Positions 44,532 to 55,500 of a DNA stretch of 64,000 nucleotides are shown piece after piece. This DNA is from Cryptomeria japonica (lineage: Eukaryota; Streptophyta; Pinopsida; Cupressales; Cupressaceae): contig NC_081410.1 of assembly GCF_030272615.1 (NCBI RefSeq), positions 508,361,942 through 508,425,941 on the forward strand, written 5' to 3'. The stretch's first letter is position 1; each line of letters begins with the position of its first letter. The notes beneath the pieces were generated by a model. It saw only the letters and a list, made by a program, of their open reading frames with translations. It was not told where the DNA came from and made no database searches. The translations under genes and the position numbers were made by a program.

Positions 44532-46463
44532 TGATAGGGAGATTGAGTGAGAAGTTACTCAATAAGCCTAAATTGGTTTAATTTGTTAAGTGGAACCAAG
44601 GATATTATTTTTCTTTTGTTTCCAATTAGTGTTTTCAATAACAAAATTCAACACCCGCACCTCTTCTCAAACAACCACCCCATTGTGTGTTATACAACTT
44701 TGTTCTAGCTTGCTTCCTCAAGTTACTCAAGTACTCCGCTAGAGGTCCATACTCCAAAATGGTGTCTTGACTATCATTATTGGTTTAATTAGGTCCTTTG
44801 TGTGTATTTCAACTATTTTACACAAGTTTGGAAGGTTCGAGCATCCTTTAGGCAATCGAATACAACTTTTTAGGAAAACAAGGCTAAAAGGCTACTAGCC
44901 TATGGAGGCCTAATTGAGTGAGTTTTGCTTGCATAGGGAAATGATGACCATAACCATCATGAAAATTGACTTGGAAGGTGTAAACAAGGTATAAAATCAA
45001 GGATTTTCATGGTTTTAGCTCCTAAGAAGTTGGTCTAATGACTATCCATGTTTATAGGCAAGTAAGTAGGGTTTTGAGAGGGTTTTGTCCATGTAAGAAA
45101 GGAAGTTTCTTCTAAACTCCACACCAATATTCTAAACTCTTGTAGGATCTCTACCATGTCTTTTAGAACACTTCCTCAACACTTCCCTACATGAAATTTC
45201 ATCAAACACTTGCTTTGCAAATTGAAACATGACTTTTTATTCACTTTCACTGCTAATTCACTATTTTTCTACACTTTGAAAGGTTATACTTTCATGGAAA
45301 CTTCACCAATACATGTATAAACCTCTAAATAACATTTTTAGAACCTATTACAAGATCCCCAAGCATGAACACTTCTATAAAGCAATTTTTGGATTCAAAA
45401 GACACTAATCTCCCAAAACTGAGTACTTGCTGCGAGCCACAACTACAACACATTTGCAAGATGAAATGCACACTTTTTGGAGCTCTAAATACATCTACAA
45501 CTCCAAGAAGACTAGTGTAGACCTTTGCCTCAAGTTTTCTCACTCAAATTGGTCTTTGAGCACAAACAAGTTTGGTTTTATTCATATTGCTAGCCAAATC
45601 CATCTCCAACTTGCCTACCGTATGCTCAAGAGCACTTCTTTTCCACAACCCTGACCAAAACATGAATTATTTATATTGTACATGAGAAATACAACTTGTC
45701 TAAGTCCATCCATGGGAGCCCAAACCTAGATTAGACAAGTTGATGCATTTTGGAGGCCAAAACCCTTGATAGGGCAGCCAAGGAGCAAAAATGAAATTTT
45801 TTTGTACAACCAACTTCCAAACACAAAACCTGCAATATAATTACATGAAGAGAATTGAATAAACATTATAATCACTTCCCAAAAGGTACAATATAGAAAT
45901 GAGGAGTCTGAGTACAGACTGCTATACAAATGGAGTGCAAAATATGAGAAAAAACATGAAATTTCTGCCCTTTCAATTGATTTTTTTTAGAAACTACAAA
46001 AGAAAACACTATAACAAGAAGAGGGAGGCATATAAATATCATTTTAGTGGTGGCTATCAAGTCCTATATGGACATAAGACATTTTTGTCTTCTTTTTACA
46101 AAAGTGTCCAAAATGACAACTTTTGTTGCTCCGAGTGGCAATTTGAGAAAACTAACACAACCAACCTTCCAAAACCACCTAGGACTAATTAAAAACACTT
46201 TCTAAAAATGTTTCAATACTTTTCAAATCATGGCTAATCCTATAAGGCAATTTTCCACTTTTTAGCCCTTTTGGCCTAGAAGCATAAAATTGACAACTCA
46301 AGCCCTAAGAAGCAAAACTTGATCCCTCAAGCACAAAATGAGATCAAACACTTATGAAATGGCTAAAAAAAACCTATGACAACATTTTAAAACTATAAAG
46401 ACACTTAAGCATGAAAAATACCAAAAATGGAGAGTATAAGCAATACTAGGTGCTCTTGCACCA
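44532..46463 (-). mobile_element. 5' LTR of Gypsy E
   Basis: TGATAGGGAGATTGAG...GCTCTTGCACCA, with the primer-binding site three bases to the left and the TCACT duplication to the right. Confidence 0.95.
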
Positions 46464-46687
46464 TCACTGCTGAGGCCACTAAATATAGCCTTCATTGCTA
46501 CTTCATTGCACTGGTTTCTTCTTTATTCTTCAGATCTGGTTGGAGGAATGAAATTCCTAGGGAAACCATTAATAATCTACATCCATACAAACCCTAGAGA
46601 GGATAGAAAGAATTCCACTCTAAAACTCCAAATAAAATAGTTTGAGCCATCAAACACAGGAGCAGGGATTGGCACTAAACAAACCAT
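46464..46687 (-). pseudogene. Copia B gag, N-terminal part
   Basis: The frame from an ATG at 46685-46687 gives a Copia-type gag start ('PVFDGSNYFIWSFRVEFFLSSLG') and, further on, 'MKAIFSGLSSDVSS', the UBN2-like capsid helix region. Two or three in-frame stops break it. It is cut at the TCACT site by Gypsy E and resumes at 31235 on the left ('VDRFKKKNLWERLKKLYGNES'). Confidence 0.7.
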
Positions 46688-46746
46688 TGTGTCCTTAAGT
46701 CATAATCTAACCATGCTGGAGAAAGCTCATCTAACTAGGAACCTAT

Positions 46747-46760
46747 GCTTTGATACCAAT
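46747..46760 (-). promoter_or_regulatory. primer-binding site of Copia B
   Basis: The minus strand reads ATTGGTATCAAAGC next to the LTR. This is the tRNA-iMet-type site TGGTATCAGAGC with a G-to-A change. Confidence 0.85.
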
Positions 46761-49114
46761 TCTTAGACATAATGTACCAATGAGAGGGGGGTGAATCAGT
46801 GGTTCTCAAATTCTTTCCCTTTTACTGACTTATGTGATTATACCGGTTATTAGATCTAACTCAGAATAGACTTACCGGTTAGTGGGGAGACAAACACAAA
46901 TGCAATCAGATAAGGGAACATCACATCACACTAGTATGTACAAGGAAAACACAAGATGGGAAAAACCTCAGTGAGCAATGTTGCTGGAGTCTACAACTGC
47001 AATCTAGCCTCACAATCAAAACTCTATTAGAATGTTTAGGGAACCAACCCAAGGAGAACTAACCCCTAACAAATTTATGGTCTACAACCCAAACAAGATA
47101 CAACCCCTACACCAAGCTACAACTCACTAATCACAATGAAAACTTCAATTACAAAAGTAGTTGTCTTGTTACAAGTGAATCTTGTAACCATTTCATATGC
47201 CTTATTCTTTCAGTAAGATACCTTCTCTGCTACATTGGTACACTTCTACTACTACTCTCATCTACTGCTTCACTGCTGGTAAACTCCATTGGTTCACCTA
47301 TACTCTCCTTCTACTTTGTTGGATCTCCTCCTCACTACTCTACTCTTCACTAGTACTACACTTTGTCGGTCCACTGTCTTCCCTCTCTCTTCACTTCTGC
47401 TCTGCCGGTATAACCACTATCGGTTATGCATTGCTACTGGTTGAACACTTTAACCTGGTTCTCTCTCACAATTAGTCTCTTCTCAAATATTCATCAAGTA
47501 CTTGACTAATTTTCTCTCACATGCAGAAGTAACACTTAATCACTTCACAGTAGCACTCTCTTCTTCTATGCAACAACTCTACTCTCTCATCCAACGACAG
47601 CCATCTCATATTTTGGCTTGCTTATTTATAGACTGGTTTTCCCACCAAAACCAAATTCAAATCTCAGACGATTGGGGTTTCCTCATCATCCTTGAGAAAA
47701 AATTAATCTAATCAGATGTTGCCCAATTTGATCTCTCTAACAACCAACTATACATTTTCGCCATTAACGTGCCTTCTTGACCATGCCTTCTATCTTTAGC
47801 AATCTTATTTTTACCTTGTCGACTGATCTCTTGGTCAAGCACCGAGATTGGTCTTATTGTTTCCTTCATCCGCCTTGATGTTCTCAATCACTCTTAGCTA
47901 GCTCTTAGTTGTCCTCCAAACCTCGAGCTACAAACCTCTACAATGGCCTGCAACATGACCCGTGATTTGTGGGATCTGCCATTAAGTTCGACCAACCCTG
48001 CAACTACCTCATCGGTGTTCATACCATCTACCACTACATAAACATTTTCCACCTTGACTCCATGCGGCATCCATGTCGATTAATTACCAGCTTGTATCTT
48101 CATGTTTGTTTAGATAGGATCACCAACCAAACACTCTGCTGGTTCCTCTTTTCTACCTGTTTACTAACTCTTTGGTTAAACCCTCAAACTGGTTTGTCAT
48201 CAACCTTGCACTCTTCTTTTCTTCTAGTGGACTACTCAATCGGTAAGCATTCTTGCTAACCTGTCTTATTCACATCTTCATCAGATGGGGAATCTTTTGC
48301 ATCTCAACCTTGTCCGTATTACCAGTGACCATTCATATCGGTGAACACTCTTGATCTATACCAGAATCTTAACATGCCTTCTCAGTCAGTTTAGTGCATA
48401 TCCTTGATTTCATGCACTTGATGCATGCCTCTTTTTCCTTAGCTCACAAACCTATGATGCATACAATGCATGATAGTAGATAAGTTCCACTTACCGGTGA
48501 AGGGACACCTTTTCTTCTAGATCCTGCAATGTACTCATGTGACTTCCCTATTTGTGCAACATATCTTCAAACAAGCACATGTGATCCAGTGTGGGCACAT
48601 TGGCTGTCAGTCATTGCTTCTCATGATGACTACATCTTCATTCGATGTGAGTCCTACTATTCTGCAGCTTCACAACATAACTTTGATCTGTTCATTCTTC
48701 TCCTCTAGTGTTGATGTGATTCAGGTAACATTCTGCCTCTTCATCACAAACAACAACTCAAACACCTTGGCCATCTAGCTTGTACACTGGTCATGAGCTT
48801 TGCTATCAACCACTCACTTGGTTGATCTGTCTTCTTCATGTCAACATATCACTTACTAGTTGACATCCTTTCCTTACTGGTGATATACTATACCGGTATC
48901 GATCACCTTACCAACTCAGATACACAAGTTAGGCACTAACTTATATACCGATGACTCCAGTGGTCATTCATCCTTACCTTATCAGTTTCCTACAATACAA
49001 GGTGATATGAAAGATATCTCAACCTGTACTCCTCCTTGATTGTGTTCCACATACATCTCTTCTACTAGTAGACATCCCATACTGGTTGACATCAATGACA
49101 ACACAATGCCAGCA
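46761..49114 (-). mobile_element. 5' LTR of Copia B
   Basis: The plus strand starts TCTTAGACAT (the expected TG is mutated to TC) and ends ATGCCAGCA. It lies directly next to the primer-binding site at 46747-46760. A minus-strand TATAAATAAG lies at 47621-47630 and is a good promoter candidate for the element. Confidence 0.93.
47621..47630 (-). promoter_or_regulatory. TATA-box candidate in 5' LTR of Copia B
   Basis: TATAAATAAG on the minus strand, about 1.5 kb into the LTR. The corresponding place in the 3' LTR carries a substitution that breaks the motif. Confidence 0.45.
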
Positions 49115-49119
49115 CTACT

Positions 49120-49529
49120 ATGAGTGCCTTGGTGGATAAGCTAGAAAAGACCCAGTAGGGGACCCTATTCGTGGACTTGGAAGATAACAAAGACAAAAGC
49201 CAGAAGAGGATTTCACCCCCTCAAAGAGGACTAGAGCCAACCTGAAGAGAAAAGCGGTCTCTTCACCTCAGGAGATCTAAGAATTAAAGAAGGTGGGTCA
49301 GGAGATGAGTAACTTTGAAGCTGAGATTGCTGATACCTTAAAGTCCTTAGGTTAGCTTTGTTTGTTTGGTGTTGGCTTTTTGCTAACTTCTGGTTCGTTG
49401 TTGTTGTCCATTTTTGTCTCTTATGCAGCTTTCCTTTCTAAGTGAACTTTGCTTGAAATTTTTTATCTATCTTGTAAACTCCGTGGTTTCGGGTCCCTGT
49501 ATAACCTGTTTTTTCCGTAATAAAAAAAA
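49120..49529 (+). pseudogene. 3' part of the retroposed sequence with poly(A)-like end
   Basis: If the CTACT duplication is removed, the frame runs from '...IMKNYAT' before Copia B into 'MSALVDKLEKTQ' after it. A lysine/arginine-rich segment and a helix ('FEAEIADTLKSLG') end at a TAG near 49350. The rest is T-rich 3' untranslated sequence ending 'CCGTAATAAAAAAAA'. This continuity confirms that the two flanks of Copia B were once joined. Confidence 0.5.
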
Positions 49530-49552
49530 TATCATATTCCAAAGAAAAACAT

Positions 49553-51440
49553 TGTTAAATACTCATAAAATATTTTGGACATGATGTAGAAGAGGAAATA
49601 GAACTCTACAAAAGGATGTATATGCTTTGATAATTTTAAGATAATAAGAAGTCTGAGCTGTATATTTTATCTTTTATGTAAAATATTGTCATTGAAAATG
49701 AGATTTATTACAATGTAAAATTAATAAAATTTGATATTATAGAATTAAATTATATTTTTTTCTTTTGTGTATAGGAACAAAATCTAATAACAACAAAAAT
49801 AGAAAATATAGGTGCACATGAATGTCCTACAGAATGCATAAGCTATATATCCTAGAGATTTGTGTCATGTACAAAGTACAATGTGGTGCACTATCATGCA
49901 ACAAAGGTAAAAAATAGGGGTCCGCAAATAACACAAATTTGTTCTTGCATGAATTCAAAATATAAAAATATAAAATATTACAAGGTATAAAAGTAATGGA
50001 ATAAAAAGTCATTAAAATAACCAAATGAGAATTAAGATAAAAAGGTGAAATCCATTAATATATCTCAAAACATGAGAGACTCTAAACAAACATGCAAATA
50101 AAGAAGAGATGGAGAAAGCTTAGGTGGTTGTGTTAAGATGATTTCCTTAGTTAAAGCCCCATTCGGTATTCCTACATCCTTAGGAAGAAGATATGGATGG
50201 AAGGTGCTATAAATATAAAAATGACATGCAATGAATATAATGAAACTAAAAAAAATATAGTTAACAAATGAAAGCGAATCTAATAACACTAAACATCCAC
50301 AATGAAGGAGAGATAGTTGTGATAGAAAGAAGGAACTCTCCAAAAAGCTACCATGATCTTCTAAAAATTGTCTCTTCAATGCCAAAGGAATATGTTGCTA
50401 CAAAAGATTATGAAAAGCCTATATGCAAGAGTTTGGGATAGGTTCAAGTTGATAGAAGATGGTTTATGCGTGAGAGATTAAAAGAGAGAGAGAGAGAGTT
50501 TTTTCTATGTCTTGTATGAGTGAATCCTTTCTTCTTTTCAAAATAGAGGGTTTTAGTCTAAAATAGAAGGTTTGCATTTGTCTTCAAGATGCAACTACAC
50601 TAACAGAGATGTTATCCTAGTAGTAGATTATAGGAAGAATAACAATCAAAAGGCTTGTTGAGTCATGCATTTTCATGGGACACTATCATGTTACACAAAC
50701 ATTTGTGCTTAATATTCATGTCTACGAAAACCAAACCCAAATAACATGAAACATTACAAAATTAATAAAATAAAGGTATTTTAATAAGATCATAGAATTA
50801 TAGCTAAAATGTCTTTTCTAAGGCTAAACAAAGTGTTATTTAGTGTGAAATTGAAAGGGCATGCAATTTATGACAGTACACATACATAAAATCCAACAAA
50901 AGGAAGATATCAATATTAGCTAAAAAAAAACTTCAATCATATAATTTAATATAATTATAAGATAAAACATAAATTAATAGATATCCCATATATAGGTGTT
51001 TTTCAATGTTTTAGAGAGATACAAAGGAGGTAATAAGTTAAATAAGATGTTATTAATATAAGGTTTGCAAGCTACATCTCTATCAACATGTTAATTTTGC
51101 ATCATTTTTTGTTCTATAATAATAGAGTATGTGTGAGATATTTGTGTGTGTTTTGGGGAAGGGGGGGTTGGGTGTGTGTGTGTGTGTGTCTACATTCGGT
51201 CCTAATTATGGAGATAATCATGAACATGCATACCACAAGAGATTTCAAAACCTTTCCTTAATAGATTATGAATTCTTTGTAATATTGTGAAATTTATATC
51301 AAGTTTAGTTTTTATTTTTCTTATCTAGTTAGGCTATGTGAGACAACTAATTGCTCCAAAAATGAATGATGATAGATTCAAATTTCAAATGGATCAACAA
51401 TTGTCATTTAACTTTGAGTTATGAACTAAGTAACTAATGT
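49553..51440. other. AT-rich region without recognisable genes
   Basis: Only short, unconvincing ORFs (for example 50065-50385, hydrophobic and without a domain). It contains the G-run and TG repeat at 51155-51189. Confidence 0.5.
51155..51189 (+). repeat. G-run cluster followed by (TG)n microsatellite
   Basis: GGGG, GGGGGGG and GGG within 18 bases (51155-51172), followed by about eight TG units (51173-51189). The G-runs could form a G-quadruplex. Confidence 0.7.
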
Positions 51441-51455
51441 TTCAAAAACTAGTCC

Positions 51456-51659
51456 ATGGAGGACACAGATAATGAGAAAAAATAGGAGGATAAGGAAATG
51501 GAAACAGAGTTGAACAAGGATAAGGAGGATACAAGCATGAAAAAGGATATAACTGGTGATGAGATGAATAGTGGTATGCTTATCCTAGATAAGCTTAAGA
51601 ACCAGTCTGATGCTCGTCTGGTTTTGATAGAAAACCTTATCTGGCAATTCAAATATTGA
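51456..51659 (+). pseudogene. short charged ORF of unknown origin
   Basis: ATG at 51456, an in-frame TAG at 51483, TGA at 51657-51659. The 67 codons are rich in Lys, Asp and Glu ('LNKDKEDTSMKKDITGDEM') and end in a short helix. It lies just downstream of the 3' end of the DUF599 exon, on the opposite strand. It might be a remnant of a LINE or retroposon ORF. I do not recognise it. Confidence 0.25.
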
Positions 51660-51662
51660 AAT

Positions 51663-52301
51663 TCATGGTTCTCCATCATTTTCTTTCTGCTGATATTGGT
51701 GGTGACTGTAAACTGTGCCTGAATCTTCCTCTTCCTCTTGCTTCAGGAGAATACTACAAATTAGTCCCAAGTCTTTCTCTTCCTCTTGCTGGTGGCAATT
51801 GTTGTAAATTGCGTTCAAATCATTGCTAGGTGTATCAAAGGAATGTAGAAATGATAAGAGGATGCAAGTTGAAACGAACATTGGAATAGGTCCAAAAGTC
51901 CATATAAATAGAGGAAAGGAAAAGTAAAATGCCCTCAATCCCAGTGACCAAAAGTAAGCCCCTCTGTTGATTGCCCTACATACATACTCTCTGTGATCAT
52001 TCTCCATCTCGAGCACAAAAGGAGGCGTGTTTATGAAGAAGCCAATATGACTGTAATACCTAACACATTGCACATTGCAAATGAATGCCACCAAAAAGCA
52101 TAGTAACCCCACCACGCACTTGACAGAAGATGTGACAGATCCTTTCATTCCATACATAGTCCAATCACCAAGACTGGTACCCACACCCATCTGTAAACCT
52201 AGCACAGAGCATAGTGTTATGGCAGTTTCTGCAAAAAGCATGGATGCCATTATGTTGTTCCATAGAGTTTGGACTGCTAGCACTCCGTTCTTCATCCCCT
52301 C
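51663..52301 (-). CDS. DUF599 family membrane protein, last exon
   Basis: The minus-strand exon starts after an AG acceptor (GTAG at 52305-52302, preceded by TTTT) with Glu-Gly-Met-Lys. It encodes 'KNGVLAVQTLWNNIMASMLFAETAITLC', the hallmark of plant DUF599 proteins, then 'LLCFLVAFICNVQCVRYYSHIGFFI' and 'NRGAYFWSLGLRAFYFSFPLFIW', with four hydrophobic segments likely to span a membrane. It ends in an acidic tail with two similar units (QEEEKDLGLI, QEEEEDSGTV) and TGA at 51663-51665. About 210 residues of a family usually near 230-260 are here. The first exon, expected to carry the N-terminal membrane segment, is not in view; the LINE 52373-60748 lies just upstream, probably in the intron. The biochemical function of the family is not known. 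No stop or shift is seen. Confidence 0.8.
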   Translation of the reverse strand, partial: EGMKNGVLAVQTLWNNIMASMLFAETAITLCSVLGLQMGVGTSLGDWTMYGMKGSVTSSVKCVVGLLCFLVAFICNVQCVRYYSHIGFFINTPPFVLEMENDHREYVCRAINRGAYFWSLGLRAFYFSFPLFIWTFGPIPMFVSTCILLSFLHSFDTPSNDLNAIYNNCHQQEEEKDLGLICSILLKQEEEEDSGTVYSHHQYQQKENDGEP

Positions 52302-52520
52302 CTACAAAATTAGGTGTCCAGGAATATATGTGCATAAGAAGGCAAAAGCACACCAGTGTTATGATATTTATTTTTATTTTTTTCAAAAAAAGTGGATTAT
52401 TCCACTAAACTTTTTTATTAATATTTTTTATTTTTTACACAGGATTCAAAGAGCATATCAGAGGAAAGAACCCTGTGAAGAAAACCTCTAGTCACAACTC
52501 ATAAAATAAACTTATAGTAT

Positions 52521-55500
52521 CTAACGAATCAATTTATGCACCCCGCCCAAAACCACATACAAAATGCGGTCAAAACCCATCGGATAATTTTCAATTGTAG
52601 ACTCCATAGCTGCTATTAATGGAAGAATACAAAATTTTTCAAAGCCCTGTGCCAAATCCCATGAGACAGAAACCTTCTTGCCAAAAAAGAAAGTATCAAA
52701 AAACCTTTGGAAAAACACTATTATATCAAATACCATGACCTCGAACTCTTCTCCAGACAACGAACATGAATACTTGAAATGAAAGGGGAAAGCATGAATA
52801 ATTATCATCATAAAATTTTACATCGACGTTACTCAAGAAAATCATATGACTATTGCTACAAACCTTCCCATACCCTAGAAAGAATTTCCTCAAAACCCAC
52901 CTCCCGCTAATTAGCATTGCTATCAATGGCTAAATTTGCCAAATAATCTGTAATCTTATTAACTTCTCTGTAACAATTGGATATCAAGAAAGATTCAAAC
53001 AATTCTAATTTTTGTAAAATGGGATCAAGTATATACTGCAAATTTCAACAATTTGATTTTTTTCATAACATATTGAATAATCACCATAGAATCACCTTCA
53101 ATTATTAAGTCCTTAATTCCCAAAGAGATTGCCATATCCAATCCATAAGACAAAGCATGAAATTCTGCATAATTGTTAGTTTTAAAACCAATAGCATGAC
53201 ACTTAGCTTGAATAAAATTTGCATTGTGATCATAAATTACCATGCCTACCCCAACCGGCCCAAGGTTACCACGAGAGGCCCCATCAAAATTCAATTTAAA
53301 GTGCCCCTACGAAGGAGGTTTCCATCTAGCAGAGCATCTCTTACCTACTGCATCATTCTTTTTTAAAATTGAACCATGAGAGGGTAAAACTGGCAGCAGC
53401 TTCCAAACTCTAATAACTCTACTATCCCAGTGCGAAAAAGAAGTAAGATTTTCCAAATTCTTATAAATAAATGACAAAGCAGCCTCATAGATTGAAGACT
53501 CAATTTTTAATAGAGCCTTAGACACAAGAGACCTTGTTTTAAATATCCCGTTGTTTCTCTCTAGCCAAACATTCCAAATCACAATAGATGGAGATATGAT
53601 CCAAAGGCATGCATAAAAAGATGAGGTAAACATAAAGGGCCAAGATCTAAAATGGGAAATGAGATCCTTACCAATAACAAAGGATATATTTAACTTCTCA
53701 AACAACCACTACCAACATTCATAAGCATAATCACAATGTAGGAACAGGTGTGAAGAAGATTCCAAATTTTTGTTACAAAGGACACAAGGGAAAACAACAG
53801 TAATACCAAGCCTATCTAGTCTCATACTTGTAATGACTCTATCCTGAACTTCCAACCAAGCAAAGGCTCCAGCTTTGGGAAGACAATCCAAATGTCAAAA
53901 CAACTTATAAGGCCAAGAAGATAAATCTTTGGCAACCATAAGAGAGTTGTAACCATCTTTAACAGTGTACTTACCAGAAATATTATTTTTCCAAATAAGT
54001 TCATCCTCAGAATTAGAAAGAAATACAATTCTATCCCCCAAAATCTTTTCAAAATCTAATTTCATGCTTTGATCAACACCTAAGAAATCAATCGACTTCC
54101 ATCTAGCTAGCTTAAGGGGTCCACTAGTCACAATTTTAAAATAATCTGCTACAAAAACACCTCAAAGGGAGGAAAGAATAGTGATCAGAGGAGACCAATC
54201 CCTAATATTCACCAAAGGTGTCTGTCCATTCCATACTTCATCCCAAAATTTGACCTTTCTACCATTATGAACAATCCATGAGAGATGAGGCAAAATAACT
54301 GATCTACATTTACAAAGCAAATTCCAAATAGTAGAACCTGAAGGCAAATTTGAGACTTTAAAAGTGTACTCTCTCGGTCTATTATTTAAATATTTGGCAA
54401 ACATAATCTGTGCCCATAAGGAGCTAGGCTTGTCATATAGTTTCCAAACCAACTTAGCACCTAAGTCTAAATTCTGATTCTCTAGACTCCGAATTCCTGT
54501 TCCCCCAAGTTCCTTAGGCAAACATACTTTATCCCATGCAACTAAAGGGAGTTTCTTCTTGCCATCTTTATTATTGTTCCAAAGAAAATATCTAAGAGTA
54601 TCCTATAAACTAACAATTGCTACTTTTGGAGACTTTAAAATAGACATGAGATATATGGGAACAACATTCAAAACAAACTTGATGAGAACAATTTTACCTA
54701 CCAAAGTTAACCATCTATGATTACATGAGAGAATTCTTTTAGAAATGACCGAAATAATCTTATCCCAAAAACCAATTTTATCCTATTTAACAAAGAAAGG
54801 AATCCCAAGGTAAGTACATGGAAGATTTCCAATCTCAAAACCCCAAAAGGATTGCAACCTATGCTGAACCAGTTGTGATGTATTAATTAAAAAAATCTTT
54901 GATTTATCACCATTCACTTTCTGACCAAACAATGATGCATAATTTTGTATTATTCCTTGAATCACTTTTGCCTCAACTAACGAAGCATGTCCAAATAATA
55001 GAGTACCATCTGCAAAGAGACAATGAGAAATACTTTGGGGAATATTCTAAATCCTTATACCTTTCCAAAGCCCCCCCACTTTAGTAGCCCTAATAGCCCA
55101 ACTAAAGGTTTCAGCTAGGAGAATAAACAAAAAGGGAGAAAGGGGATCTCCCTGTCTCAAACCCCTAGAGGAAGTGAAAGACCACAAGGAGAACCATTAA
55201 TTAAAACCAAGAATCTTGCAGAAGAAATACATGCACGAATCCATTTGACCTAGGCATTGGAAAAACCTAACTTCCCAAGAATAACACATAAAGCCCCCCA
55301 CTCTACTCTATCATAAGCCTTCATCATGTCTAGGTTAAGTATCATGGTCGAGGTTCTTTGGGTAGAAATAGAATGCAACACCTCATGTGCTACAATTGCA
55401 CCCTCTGTCATCTCCCTTCCGAGAACAAAACCACCTTGCTCCAATGAAATGATCCTAGGTAGAATTTTTGCCAACCTAAGGGAAATTGCCTTCGTAAAGT

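Larger units (their letters stand above)
31241..46463 (-). mobile_element. Ty3/Gypsy chromovirus E, split by Copia D
   Basis: LTRs at 31241-33193 and 44532-46463 have the same ends (TGATAGGGAG...TTGCACCA or CTGCACCA) and are flanked by the perfect duplication TCACT (31236-31240, 46464-46468). The minus strand order is primer-binding site, gag, protease, RT, RNase H, integrase, chromodomain, polypurine tract. Copia D sits within the integrase. Without it the element is about 8.6 kb. The chromodomain places it among chromoviruses. All genes are broken by stops and shifts. Confidence 0.95.
18181..49114 (-). mobile_element. Copia retroelement B (non-autonomous, gag only), with nested C, E and D
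   Basis: The two LTRs (18181-20546 and 46761-49114) start and end alike and are flanked by the perfect 5-bp duplication CTACT (18176-18180, 49115-49119). The internal region, once nested elements are removed, is about 3.3 kb: 46464-46760, 30014-31240 and 20547-22371. It has a primer-binding site for tRNA-iMet, a gag gene and a polypurine tract, but I find no protease, integrase, RT or RNase H. So B looks like a gag-only element that used enzymes from another Copia. Confidence 0.9.
16884..49529 (+). mobile_element. retroposed sequence of unknown family, split by Copia B
   Basis: A repeat of about 22 bp, 'ATATTCyAAAGArAArCA' with preceding TATC, occurs at 16862-16883 and 49530-49552, with three or four differences. 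The right copy directly follows TAATAAAAAAAA, a poly(A)-like end. This is the signature of reverse-transcriptase-mediated retroposition (LINE, SINE-like or processed copy) on the plus strand. Its own sequence is 16884-18180 plus 49120-49529, about 1.7 kb. The rest is Copia B and its nested elements. It may be a 5'-truncated LINE or a processed transcript. Confidence 0.6.

Noticed and set aside
50065-50385. 106-codon minus-strand hydrophobic ORF
   Set aside because: No domain, no neighbours to support it and AT-rich composition; probably chance.
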